Source: DAOMFM01 sp035429825 (lineage in GTDB: Bacteria; Acidobacteriota; Blastocatellia; UBA7656; JADIYM01). From it: DNA of 64,000 nucleotides. Shown piece by piece: positions 34,998 to 44,090 of this stretch (positions within the stretch are counted from its first letter, which is position 1; each line of letters starts with the position of its first letter). The notes below the pieces were generated by a model, which was not told the origin of the DNA, made no database searches, and saw only the letters and a list, made by a program, of their open reading frames with translations. The stretch spans positions 8,220-72,219 of the forward strand of contig JBGAKX010000006.1 of assembly GCA_044224215.1 (NCBI GenBank), written 5' to 3'. The position numbers and the translations under genes were made by a program.

Positions 34998-36413
34998 ATG
35001 ACCCAGATCGAGCCTGCATCCGTCCTCGTCATCGACGACGACCAGACCATTCGTGAGCTGCTCAACGAGTCGCTTGCGGAAGACGGGTTCATGGTCGAGA
35101 GCGCCCCGAGCGCCGAGGATGCGCTCGTCAAGGTGCGTCAGACGCCGTACGACGCGATCGTCACGGACCTGAATCTTCCCGGGCTGCGCGGCACCGAAGT
35201 CGTCCGACAGGCACTGACGCTCTTTCCCGACACGGTCATCGTCGTGATGACCGGCGCCGGCTCGGTGTCAGCCGCCGTCGAGTGCATGAAGCTCGGTGCG
35301 TACGATTTTCTGAGCAAGCCGTTCGACATCGACGTGCTGACGGACCTGATCCGCGGCGCGATCAACGTGCGCGCCGAGCGTGCGATGCGGCCGACGCGAG
35401 TCACGGGACCGCTCGAGATGCCGGCGCATCTGACGGGTCCGAGCGCGGACGACCGCAACATGATCGGCGAGAGCGAGGCGATGCGCGAGGTCTTTGACCT
35501 GATCGAGATCGTCGCCCGCAGCAACTCGACCGTGCTCGTCACGGGCGAGACCGGAACCGGCAAGGAGCTCGTCGCACGCGCGCTGCACGCGCGGAGTCGG
35601 CGCAACAAGGGGCCGTTTGTCTCGCTCAATTGCGCCGCGGTGCCCGAGACGCTGCTCGAGGACGAGCTGTTTGGGCACGTGCGCGGGGCGTTCACGGGCG
35701 CGCAGGCCGCGCGGGCGGGACGTTTCGAACAGGCCCAGCACGGAACGCTGTTTCTCGACGAGATCGGCTGCATCAACCTTCAGGTGCAGGCTAAGCTGCT
35801 CAGAGTGCTGCAGGAGCGCGAGGTCGAGCGCCTTGGCAGCTCCCAGACGATCAAGTGCGACGTCCGCATCATCGCAGCGACCAGCGCCGATCTCGAGGCG
35901 ATGATCGAGGAGGGGACGTTCCGGCGCGATTTGTACTACCGGCTGAACGTGATTCCAACCAAACTGCCGGCCCTCAGACAGCGTCGCGAGGACATCCCGC
36001 ACCTGGTCCGCCACTTTGTCGCAAAGTACTGTGAGGATTTGGGTTTCGAGGAGCAGCAGGTATCGCATCTGGCGATCAAGCGGCTCATGCAGTACGACTG
36101 GCCGGGAAACGTACGCGAGCTCGAGAATGCCATCGAGCGGGCCGTCGTGCTGAGCCGCGGCCGAGGCGAGATCCTGCACACCGACCTCCCGATGGAGGTC
36201 AGCGGTGCGCCGCTTCCGGACCTCCTCAACCAGATCCATCTTCCCGAGGGGGGCATCAACATGGAGGACGTCGTGGCGAGCATCGAGCGCGAACTGCTCC
36301 GCCAGAGCCTCCAGATGGCGGGCGGTAATCAGAGCCAGGCGGCGGAGCTCCTCGGCCTGAAACGGACGACGTTTCTCGACAAGTTGAAGAGGCTGCGTCT
36401 CGCGGACGACTGA
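34998..36413 (+). CDS. NtrC-family sigma54-dependent response regulator
   Basis: A 471-residue protein with all functional parts. The receiver has Asp13-Asp15 and the phospho-accepting Asp57 (VTDLNLPG). The AAA+ domain has Walker A GETGTGKE (183-190), GAFTGA (230-235) and GTLFLDEIG. A Fis-type helix-turn-helix (GGNQSQAAELLGLKRTTFLD) ends the protein. It should activate sigma54 promoters when phosphorylated. No cognate kinase is in the window, and no clear -24/-12 promoter was found close by. Confidence 0.95.
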   Translation: MTQIEPASVLVIDDDQTIRELLNESLAEDGFMVESAPSAEDALVKVRQTPYDAIVTDLNLPGLRGTEVVRQALTLFPDTVIVVMTGAGSVSAAVECMKLGAYDFLSKPFDIDVLTDLIRGAINVRAERAMRPTRVTGPLEMPAHLTGPSADDRNMIGESEAMREVFDLIEIVARSNSTVLVTGETGTGKELVARALHARSRRNKGPFVSLNCAAVPETLLEDELFGHVRGAFTGAQAARAGRFEQAQHGTLFLDEIGCINLQVQAKLLRVLQEREVERLGSSQTIKCDVRIIAATSADLEAMIEEGTFRRDLYYRLNVIPTKLPALRQRREDIPHLVRHFVAKYCEDLGFEEQQVSHLAIKRLMQYDWPGNVRELENAIERAVVLSRGRGEILHTDLPMEVSGAPLPDLLNQIHLPEGGINMEDVVASIERELLRQSLQMAGGNQSQAAELLGLKRTTFLDKLKRLRLADD

Positions 36414-36562
36414 CGCCGGCCGCGTTGCGCCGCCGATGCCGAAACGGGCGAATTGACGGCCCTTTCAGGGGCTGTTACTTTAATGATGACTGATTGTTAG
36501 ATTTTGCCGGCGGACCCGTTTCTACGGTAGTCCCGGAGCCTGAAGGAGCCTGAGCGTTTCGA

Positions 36563-36769
36563 ATGTCTTACGAAGAGTACAACAACACAGCAAACAAGAT
36601 TTTCTGGGCCGTTTTCGCCGCGGTGGTGACCGTCGGCATCGTCTACGCAGCGTCGGTCGGAAACCTGAAGCCGTCTGAGACCTTTGTCGTCGGCCTGCTC
36701 TGTGCCGTGTCGATCGGGGGTCTTGCGTATCTGGACATCAACCCGGCCTTCCATCATCCGCGCGAGTAA
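36563..36769 (+). CDS. small two-helix membrane protein
   Basis: A 68-residue protein with hydrophobic stretches at about 13-31 and 40-56, and polar ends (MSYEEYNNTANK, NPAFHHPRE). No family is recognised. It precedes two TonB-family genes in the same direction and could be an accessory of that system, which is inference from position only. Confidence 0.6.
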   Translation: MSYEEYNNTANKIFWAVFAAVVTVGIVYAASVGNLKPSETFVVGLLCAVSIGGLAYLDINPAFHHPRE

Positions 36770-36877
36770 CACGCGTTGCGGTAGTGGAGTCTTCCGGAAC
36801 GGCGAACGCGGGGAGGGCGAACGGTCTCTAAGAACTGGAGACTTTGGAAACGCCCTGTATCTGGAGAAAGAAGGAAC

Positions 36878-38002
36878 ATGACGCCCGACAACACACTGTT
36901 TGGGGACGTGATGCTCAAGCGTGAGAGCATCTTCAGCCGAATCTTTGGCAATCTTGCATCCATTCTCGAACCCTCGACCGGTGGAGGCGACGTTCCGACC
37001 GATTCGCCTGTACATTTCCAGCAGTTGAAGGACGAGAGCGTCTTTTCGCGGCTTTCCGAACAGTTGGGCTTTGCGTTTGGCGAATTGCGGCGGGATCCCG
37101 CCGGATTCATGAAGGTGCTGGTCTCGCCGGACGAGAGCAATCCCGATCAGATCAAGACGCGCCAGGCGGCCTGGGCGCTCACGGTTGCGGTTCCCGTGCT
37201 CGCGATTGGCGCGCTGATGCTCGGCATTCTCGCGTATCTCCTGATCTTTGGCCGTCCCGTGCTGCCGGGTGGAGAGATCGCGCAGAATCCCGAATACGAC
37301 ATCCAGGAGATCAACGTCCCGGTCGACATGCCAAAGGCGGACGACCGGTCGGGCGGTGGCGGCGGCGGCGGTCGCAAGGAAGTGACGCCCCCGATGAAGG
37401 GCAAGCTCCCGACCGCGACGCTCCAGGATCCGATCCTCGCGCCGACGACGCATCCGACATTGACGCCTCCGTCGCTCCCCGTGATGCCGACGATCAAGGC
37501 CGATCCGCGGATCATTCCGCCGAACCCGGACCCGAACTCGATCGGCGACCCGAACGGAATCGCGGGACCGCCGTCTGACGGCCCCGGCGAAGGAAACGGA
37601 ATCGGCACAGGCAAGGGCGGCGGCGTAGGCTCCGGCAAGGGCATCGGCGCGGGTCCCGGCGAAGGCTGGAACGTTGGCGGCGGTCAGCCCGGCCTCGGCG
37701 GCGGCGATCGCAACGCGAATGACCGTGCCGTCGCGACCAAGGCCCGAATCCTCAACAGCCCGCGACCGAACTACACGGAGCAGGCTCGTCAGAACAAGAC
37801 GCAGGGCAACGTGGTCGTGCGCGCGCTTCTCGGCGCCGATGGACGCGTGAAGTCGGCAAGCGTCGTGCGCGGACTGCCTGACGGTCTGAACGAGAAGGCG
37901 ATCGAGGCGGTCTATCGCCTCAGCTTCTCGCCCGCGCGAAACGCGTCCGGGAACCCAGTCGATTCAACCATTACGGTCAGTGTGAACTTCACAATCAGGT
38001 GA
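36878..38002 (+). CDS. TonB-family energy transducer, first copy
   Basis: A 374-residue protein with a single membrane segment at about 98-124, preceded by an unusually long cytoplasmic part. That part contains two similar amphipathic stretches, ESIFSRIFGNLASIL (16-30) and ESVFSRLSEQLGFAF (53-67). A Gly/Pro-rich periplasmic spacer leads to a TonB C-terminal domain (RPNYTEQARQNKTQGNVVVR, later AIEAVYRLSFSPAR). It probably couples the proton-motive force to outer-membrane receptors such as the Oar-like protein. It overlaps the next TonB gene by 4 bp. Confidence 0.85.
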   Translation: MTPDNTLFGDVMLKRESIFSRIFGNLASILEPSTGGGDVPTDSPVHFQQLKDESVFSRLSEQLGFAFGELRRDPAGFMKVLVSPDESNPDQIKTRQAAWALTVAVPVLAIGALMLGILAYLLIFGRPVLPGGEIAQNPEYDIQEINVPVDMPKADDRSGGGGGGGRKEVTPPMKGKLPTATLQDPILAPTTHPTLTPPSLPVMPTIKADPRIIPPNPDPNSIGDPNGIAGPPSDGPGEGNGIGTGKGGGVGSGKGIGAGPGEGWNVGGGQPGLGGGDRNANDRAVATKARILNSPRPNYTEQARQNKTQGNVVVRALLGADGRVKSASVVRGLPDGLNEKAIEAVYRLSFSPARNASGNPVDSTITVSVNFTIR

Positions 38003-39069
38003 ACGCCCACGCAAACGTGTCGAACGTGCACAGGGGGGCCGGCGACGGCCCCCCTGTCGCCGTTCACGCGAGTTTTCACGACGAGCCGTGGCTCGGTCCG
38101 CTTCCGGAGCCCAGCCTGATCGATCGTCTTCGCGCGAGCTGGAGCCTCGAGGCGCTGATCCCTGCGTTCGACCGAGACCGCATCGAGGAGCCCGAGTGGC
38201 GCCCCGCAGGAATCATCACGTTCGTCATCCACGTCGCGCTCATCGCTGGAATCATCGTTCTGAGCACGCTCGGGATCGGCAGGTTCGTGGAGCAGCCGCG
38301 AACTCCCGTCACGTGGCTCGAGCCCGGCGTTCGCGAACCGGCGCCGCAGGACACCACGGGAGGCGGCGCGCCGAGCGACGATCCTGGATTGGGCGATGAC
38401 GGAGGAGGCGGCAGCAACACGATGCCGAAGCCGGCTACCGCAGGCGCACCGCCGGCGATGAAACCGTCGCCGCCGATCGTACTGCCGGTCATCAAGCCGT
38501 CCGTGACGCCCCCGGCTTTGCCGGTGGATCCTGCGGTGCAGGGACCTACGTATGCGCCTTCGACCACGGATCCTGTGGGAATCCAGGCGCCGACGCCGCC
38601 GGGCGATCCGTCGGCCGGAAACAATGGCGGCGCCGGCGTTGGCAACGGTCAGGGAAACGGCGGCGGTGGCGGCAACGGCCCCGGCGGCGGTTCGGGCCCC
38701 GGCGGGCCTGGCGGCGGTCGTCCCGCTCCGAATGGCGGCGGCCAGGGCAATTCCGGCGGACCAACCGTCGGCCCGAACGAGGGCCCCGGACCGGGTGTCG
38801 CCAACCGCGGCGTGCGGATCGCCTTCAAGTCCAGGGTGATACCGACCAAGGCGATGATCGACACCGGGACGTTTGGGACCGTCACGATACGGGTCACCGT
38901 CGGACCGGATGGCCGGATCATCAGCTATGCTCCGGTCCAGGGGCTTGCGAACGGCGGGACGCAAGCCGCGATCGAAGCGCTGCTGCGATGCAAGTTCCTG
39001 CCGGCGATCCAGAACGGTCAGTACGTGACCGAGAAGATTCTCGTCAACTTTCCAGTCACCATGCAGTGA
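37999..39069 (+). CDS. TonB-family energy transducer, second copy
   Basis: A 356-residue protein starting with GTG at 37999 inside the previous stop (GTGA). A short cytoplasmic region precedes one membrane segment (about 71-92), then a Gly/Pro-rich spacer and a TonB C-terminal domain (KAMIDTGTFGTVTIRVTVG, ALLRCKFLPAIQNGQYV). Compared with its neighbour the cytoplasmic part lacks the duplicated amphipathic motif. No exbB or exbD is in the window, so the motor is encoded elsewhere. Confidence 0.83.
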   Translation: MNAHANVSNVHRGAGDGPPVAVHASFHDEPWLGPLPEPSLIDRLRASWSLEALIPAFDRDRIEEPEWRPAGIITFVIHVALIAGIIVLSTLGIGRFVEQPRTPVTWLEPGVREPAPQDTTGGGAPSDDPGLGDDGGGGSNTMPKPATAGAPPAMKPSPPIVLPVIKPSVTPPALPVDPAVQGPTYAPSTTDPVGIQAPTPPGDPSAGNNGGAGVGNGQGNGGGGGNGPGGGSGPGGPGGGRPAPNGGGQGNSGGPTVGPNEGPGPGVANRGVRIAFKSRVIPTKAMIDTGTFGTVTIRVTVGPDGRIISYAPVQGLANGGTQAAIEALLRCKFLPAIQNGQYVTEKILVNFPVTMQ

Positions 39070-39090
39070 GACCCCGAACGCCCTGTCCGT

Positions 39091-40391
39091 TCACCCGCGC
39101 GCATCGCGCAGCCACGCCGCAACACTCGCCCGATCCACAGCAACCTGCTCCCCGGTCTTCAGCGTCTTGATTGCGACGGTTCCCTGAGCCGCCTCGTCGG
39201 GTCCGACAAGCGCAACGTGCGCGTACCCGCGCGAATCAGCGTACTTGAACTGCTTTCCGACCTTGTCGAGATCGGGGAACAGATCCACGCACAGCCCGGC
39301 GTCGCGCAACTCACGCGCAAGCTTGAGCGACTCGACGAGCAGCGATTCGTTCCACACACCGACCATGACGTCGGCGACGGGTCCAACATCGCCGAACATC
39401 CCGCGCTCTTCCATCACGACGATGATCCGCTCGAGCCCGAGCGAGAATCCGCACGCCGGAATCGGGCGCCCGAGAAACATCCCGACGAGGTTGTCGTACC
39501 GTCCGCCGCCACCGAGCGAGCCGGCAAGGTCCGCTACCGAGATCTCGAAGATCGCCCCGGTGTAGTAGCTCAGCCCGCGCGCGAGAAATGGGTCGACCTT
39601 CAGAAACCTGCCTGCACGTGTTTCGTCAGAGAGCTCGAGCAACCGGCGGAGATCCGCCACGCCCGCCGAACCGCGCTCGGAACCAGCCAGCCGCTCGCCG
39701 AGCGCATTGAGCACCGCATCATTATCACCTTCGTCAAACTGCACCGACGCGATCAACCGATCCGCCACCTCGGTGGACACGCCGCGACCCTCGAGCTCTG
39801 CTCGCACGCCGCAGGGATGCCGGCCGATTCGATCAGACCCGCCAGAATCCCGCGATGGTTCAGGCGGATCGCAAAGTCCGTGAAGCCGAGCGTCTCGAGC
39901 ACCTCCGCTACCGCCGACGTGACCTCTGTCTCGACCGCCAGCGACTCGCTGCCGACGACGTCGACGTCGCACTGGTAGAACTCGCGGAACCTGCCGCGCT
40001 GTGGACGGTCGGCGCGCCAGACAGGCTGTATCTGATAGCGCTTGAAGTATTTCGGGAGCTCGTGCTGATACTCTGCCACGACGCGAGCGAGCGGCACCGT
40101 CAGATCGTAGCGCAACGCCATGTCGGCGACGTCGTTCTCGGTCGCGGTTCCCGACGCGAGCGCTTCCTCGATCTTGCGGCCGCGGTGCATGACCTTGAAG
40201 ACAAGCTGGTCGCCTTCGTCGCCGTACTTCCCAAGAAGCACCTCGAGGCGTTCGCATGCCGGCGTCTCGAGCGGTTCGAATCCGTACGACCGGTAGACCC
40301 GCTCGATCGTGTCGACGACGTGTCGGCGTCTGAGCATCTGCCGGGGCAGCAGATCGCGCATGCCCTTGGCGGGCTTGGTGTTCGCTTGCAA
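39091..40391 (-). pseudogene. hisS: histidyl-tRNA synthetase, frameshifted with internal loss
   Basis: A TTG start at 40391 with GAGG five bases upstream gives QANTKPAKGMRDLLP, the usual beginning; the frame continues upstream only through an inverted repeat. The first part runs through ALRYDLTVPLARVVAEY, YQIQPVWRADRPQRGRFREF and LNHRGILAGLIESAGIP, then leaves frame near 39815. The rest resumes in another frame with GVRAELEGRGVSTEVADRLI and continues through LARGLSYYTGAIFE and SLGGGGRYDNLVG to 39091. About 20 residues, including the KLDKIG-type segment of this HisRS class, are missing at the junction. The gene is normally essential. Confidence 0.85.
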
Positions 40392-40407
40392 GAAAACCTC
40401 GAAACGG

Positions 40408-40471
40408 CCGCAAATTTCCGCAAATAAACGCAAAGCATAGCTTATTTGCGTTCATCTGCGAAAATCTGCGG
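40408..40471. repeat. imperfect 27-bp inverted repeat of CTGCG/CGCAAA words
   Basis: Arms 40408-40434 and 40445-40471 match at 23 of 27 positions around a 10-nt loop. The element fills the gap between hisS and the small upstream gene, ending one base before that gene's stop. Related words (AAAATCTGCC, ATCTGCG, CATCTGCGG) appear at 60255-60283. Confidence 0.6.
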
Positions 40472-40717
40472 CTACTCTTCCGGGTCTTTGAAGCAACCGC
40501 GGTCGCTGCGACATGCTGCCGGATGCGCGAGCACGTCGTCCGGTCCGACCGTCTCCATAGTCGACAGACACCAGTACACGGCGGTCGTCGACACACCCGA
40601 TTGCCAGGGCGCCGGATCCGACGCGTCGCCGATCAGCCCACCGAAGGCCGTCTTTGTGCGCAGCAACCGGCAGACGACCGGCAACGACACACGCGGCGAG
40701 TCTTCGGCAACACTCAT
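40472..40717 (-). CDS. small Cys-containing protein at the end of the hydroxylase operon
   Basis: An 81-residue protein whose ATG (40717-40715) overlaps the stop of the FAD-subunit gene (ATGA), which argues for a real gene. It has four Cys, three of them in the C-terminal part (YWCLSTMETVGPDD, AACRSDRGC). No family is recognised; an accessory or maturation role for the molybdenum enzyme is suggested only by position. Confidence 0.6.
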   Translation of the reverse strand: MSVAEDSPRVSLPVVCRLLRTKTAFGGLIGDASDPAPWQSGVSTTAVYWCLSTMETVGPDDVLAHPAACRSDRGCFKDPEE

Positions 40718-41691
40718 ACCGACGCTCCGGCTGCCTGGATGGTTCGTCGGACCAGCGCCTCGGCGATCGCGACCTTGTAGCCGTTGTGCGCGAGTGGCGT
40801 GGCGCCGGCAACTGCTGCCCTGGCTGCGTCAGCTATCGTCGCGTTGTCGAGCGTCTTTCCGTTGAGCGCCGCTTCGGCGCCTCGCGCACGCCACGGAATC
40901 GGCGCGACGGCGCCAAGCACGACGGACGCCGACCGGCAGACGCTCCCGTTCATCTCGAGAACGACCGCGACCTCGCCGATCGGCCAGTCGAACGACTCCT
41001 TCTCGCCGAGCTTTGTGTATGCCGAGACCGCGCCGGATGCAGGCGCAGGCACGACGATTGCCGTGATCAGCTCGGCCGTGCCGAGCGTGTTCTCTCTCGT
41101 GACGTCCTGTTCGGGCGTGCTGAAGAAGTCCTCGATCGCGACTTCACGAGCCCCCGAACGGCCCGTGATCTCGAGCTTTGCATGCAGTGCCACGAGTGCC
41201 GTTGCGGTGGCCGACGGGTGCACGATGGCGCATGGCTGGTTGCCGAAGATCGCGTGATACTGGTTTTCGCCCTCCTGGGCAAAACAGTGGTCGCCGCCCT
41301 TCTTCAGGCAGTTGAACTGCTCGGAACGGAAATACCAGCAGCGCGGCCGCTGCAGCAGGTTTCCGCCGAGCGTCGCCATGTTGCGGATCTGCGGTGTCGC
41401 CGCGTGCCCAGCCGCCTCCGCGAGCACGAGCGCGCGTTTGCGCACCTCGTCATCCGACGAAAGCCGGTCGAGCGTCACGAGCGGTCCGATCCGCAGCGCC
41501 CCGGCATCGGTCGTGGCAATCTTGTCCAACCCCTTGATGTTGCGGATGTTGACGAGCCGGGATGGCGTTGCGAGACCCTCCTTCATCAGGTCCAGGAGAT
41601 CGATGCCGCCAGCCTTCACGGCGGTCGTCCCATCGAGCGCAGCAAGCGCCTCGTCTACGGTTCGCGCGTCGGTCCACGAGAATGCGTTCAT
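40714..41691 (-). CDS. PaoB-like FAD subunit of a molybdenum hydroxylase
   Basis: The start is ATG at 41691 with GGAGG seven bases upstream. The 325-residue protein belongs to the CO-dehydrogenase-type FAD-binding family (VKAGGIDLLDLMKEG, ATPQIRNMATLGGNLLQRPR). The insertion PRCWYFRSEQFNCLKKGGDHC with following GENQYHAIFG is that of PaoB/YagS, whose Cys residues bind an extra 4Fe-4S cluster. It transfers electrons from the Fe-S subunit to the acceptor. Both ends overlap neighbours by 4 bp. Confidence 0.9.
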   Translation of the reverse strand: MNAFSWTDARTVDEALAALDGTTAVKAGGIDLLDLMKEGLATPSRLVNIRNIKGLDKIATTDAGALRIGPLVTLDRLSSDDEVRKRALVLAEAAGHAATPQIRNMATLGGNLLQRPRCWYFRSEQFNCLKKGGDHCFAQEGENQYHAIFGNQPCAIVHPSATATALVALHAKLEITGRSGAREVAIEDFFSTPEQDVTRENTLGTAELITAIVVPAPASGAVSAYTKLGEKESFDWPIGEVAVVLEMNGSVCRSASVVLGAVAPIPWRARGAEAALNGKTLDNATIADAARAAVAGATPLAHNGYKVAIAEALVRRTIQAAGASV

Positions 41692-44087
41692 CGCGCACCT
41701 CCCGTCCGACCGCGCGCGTCCGCAAGCGCGGCCAGGACACGCGCGGGAGTCATCGGAATCTCGCGCATTCGGACTCCCGTGGCGTTGTAGAAGGCGTTTG
41801 CGATCGCACCCGAGGTCGGAACGGTCGCGGGCTCGCCGATGCCGCCCGCGTCGGTAGAGCTTCGCGCGCGATACTCGTCGATGAGCACGACGTCGATCTG
41901 CGGCGTCTCGCGCGACCCAGCGATCTTGTACTGTTCGAAGTTCGGATTGACCATCAGACCGGTGTTGCGATCCATGAGCCTGTTCTCGTACAGCGCGTAC
42001 GAGATCCCCTGCAGCACGCCGCCGTTGATCTGGCTCGCAGCCGCGAGCGGATTGATCGGACGGCCACAGTCGTGCGCCGCGACGATCCGTTCGACGGTCA
42101 CGATGCCTGTCTCGGTGTCGACGGAAACCTCGGCAAACTGCACGCCGCCGTAGTTGTCGAACCCTCGCTCGGGCTTCCCGTAGTTCGGTGTGCGCGTCGC
42201 AAGCTCGGCGATCTGTTCGGTCTTCAGCTTTCGCGCCACCTGCTTGAACGTCAGCCCCTTCGACGAATCGCTCGCGACGAAGACCCTGCCATCGGCCGCC
42301 GACAGTGCATCCGGCGCAACGCCGAGCTCGGCCGCCGCGAGCGCAAACAGCCTCTGCCGAATGGCATACGCCGCGTTTCGCGCGGGCGGCGTGATCGAAT
42401 TCGTCGTGACGCTTCCACCCGAGGCGGGCCCATTCGGATACATCGTGTCGCCGATGCGCACGTTGATGTCGGACGCTTTCAGTCCGAGCTCCTCCGCAAC
42501 GACTTGCGCAAGCGCTGTCCGGATTCCGCCGCCGATATCCTGGACGCCGGAGAGCAGCTCGACGGACCCGTCGCGCGTGACGCGCACCTCGACCGACGAG
42601 TCCATGTCGGTGAATCGGTACCACACGGACTGTGCGACACCGATTCCCCGCTTCACGGGGCCCGAGTCAGACCCGGCAGGTCTGCGACGCGACCATCCGA
42701 TGACGTCGGCGCCGCGCTGGCGTTCGACCCTTCGCGCCGGATTCGCGTCGTTCCGATCGCGCAGGACCAGCGGATCGATCCCGAGCCGTTCCGCAAGCTC
42801 GTCGATCATCTGCTCGAGCGCAAAGCAGCCCTGCGGATGGCCCGGCGCTCGAAACGCAGCAGCAGGCCCCGCGTTGATGAAGACGTCCGCTTCTTCAGTC
42901 AGCACGTTCGCGCACGTGTACATGTTCTGCGCAGGCCCGCCGGCGCCGGCGCCCGTCCCAACCCCAGCAGTTCCATAGTTTACAAGGTGGATTGCGGTGA
43001 TGGTCCCGTCCTTCCGGGCGCCGATGCGCACGGTCTGATGCGAGCTCGGGCGGTTTCCCGTCGACAGGTGCTCCTCCTTGCGGTCGAGCAGCAGCCGGAC
43101 TGGCGCACCGGCCTTCTTCGACAGGTGCGTCGCGAGAACACCCTCGTTCCCCGCGCCGAACTTCGCGCCAAAGCCCCCACCCATGAACTCGGTAATGACG
43201 CGCACTCGGCTTTTCGGCAGACCGAACACCTCCGCAATCTCGTCGCGCACGCTCGCCGTCCCCTGTGTCGACGCATATACGGTCAGCCCGTCGGCCTTCC
43301 AGTCCGCGACGATGCCGTGCGTCTCGAGCGCCGAGTGCGTCTGCACCTGAGTCCTGAACTCACCTTCGACCGTAACCTCTGCCTCGGCAAAGCCCTTCGT
43401 GATGTCGCCACGCGGCGGCCCGAACATCCCGCCTTTCGAGGGGCCACGGACGTTACCGTTCTGCGCGATCCCTTGCGGACCGCCGCCGCCGCCGGCCGTG
43501 CCTTCCTGGTCCGCAGGCGCGGGAAATACGAGCGGCGCCCCAGGCTCGCGCGCGCGGTCCTCGTCGACCACGAACGGCAATGGCTCGAAGTCGATCTTCA
43601 CGAGCCTCGCCGCCTCGTTCGCCGCCGTCTGGCTGGTCGCCGCGACTGCGGCGATCGGCTGTCCGGCGTACCGAACGATCGGGTACTTCGAAGGCATCTC
43701 CTTTGAGGTATCGCGCACGACCGCACTGCCGAGGATCCGCTCGAGGACGTGCACCGCCCGCACGCCGGGATACTTCTCGGCTGCGGTCGTGTCGATGGAT
43801 CGAATCCTCGCGTGGGGCAGCGGCGACGAGACCGTCCGCGCAAAGAGCATTCCGGGCAGGCGTACGTCCGCCGAGTACCGCGCGGCGCCCGTGACCTTCA
43901 AGCGTCCGTCGAGCCTCGGCGTGGGCTTGCCGATGACATTCAATGTCGAGTTGACGCCAAGCGCGGGAGGCTCGGATGCGGGGACCTCGATCTCGGTTTG
44001 CGTAATCTCGACGCCCGCGATGCCGACAGGAAACTTCTGGGCGCGAGTCGTTGAAGGGGAGGTCTTGGATTCCTGTTTCGAAGCCAT
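41688..44087 (-). CDS. PaoC-like molybdopterin-binding catalytic subunit
   Basis: A 799-residue xanthine-oxidase-family large subunit. It shows RLDGRLKVTGAARYSADVRLP at the start of the first domain, EFMGGGFGAKFGAGNEG, AFRAPGHPQGCFALEQMID and, near the C-terminus, GGIGEPATVPTSGAIANA with the catalytic Glu of the GxGE motif. Enzymes of this family hydroxylate aldehydes or N-heterocycles at a molybdenum-cytosine dinucleotide. The physiological substrate cannot be read from sequence. It lies 3 bp behind the Fe-S gene and overlaps the FAD gene by 4 bp. Confidence 0.93.
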   Translation of the reverse strand: MASKQESKTSPSTTRAQKFPVGIAGVEITQTEIEVPASEPPALGVNSTLNVIGKPTPRLDGRLKVTGAARYSADVRLPGMLFARTVSSPLPHARIRSIDTTAAEKYPGVRAVHVLERILGSAVVRDTSKEMPSKYPIVRYAGQPIAAVAATSQTAANEAARLVKIDFEPLPFVVDEDRAREPGAPLVFPAPADQEGTAGGGGGPQGIAQNGNVRGPSKGGMFGPPRGDITKGFAEAEVTVEGEFRTQVQTHSALETHGIVADWKADGLTVYASTQGTASVRDEIAEVFGLPKSRVRVITEFMGGGFGAKFGAGNEGVLATHLSKKAGAPVRLLLDRKEEHLSTGNRPSSHQTVRIGARKDGTITAIHLVNYGTAGVGTGAGAGGPAQNMYTCANVLTEEADVFINAGPAAAFRAPGHPQGCFALEQMIDELAERLGIDPLVLRDRNDANPARRVERQRGADVIGWSRRRPAGSDSGPVKRGIGVAQSVWYRFTDMDSSVEVRVTRDGSVELLSGVQDIGGGIRTALAQVVAEELGLKASDINVRIGDTMYPNGPASGGSVTTNSITPPARNAAYAIRQRLFALAAAELGVAPDALSAADGRVFVASDSSKGLTFKQVARKLKTEQIAELATRTPNYGKPERGFDNYGGVQFAEVSVDTETGIVTVERIVAAHDCGRPINPLAAASQINGGVLQGISYALYENRLMDRNTGLMVNPNFEQYKIAGSRETPQIDVVLIDEYRARSSTDAGGIGEPATVPTSGAIANAFYNATGVRMREIPMTPARVLAALADARGRTGGAR

Positions 44088-44090
44088 CCT

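Noticed and set aside
37600..38760. Tandem Gly/Pro-coding repeats suggesting a repeat array or CRISPR
   Set aside because: They are low-complexity codons in the spacer regions of the two TonB-family proteins, with no regular spacer-repeat pattern.
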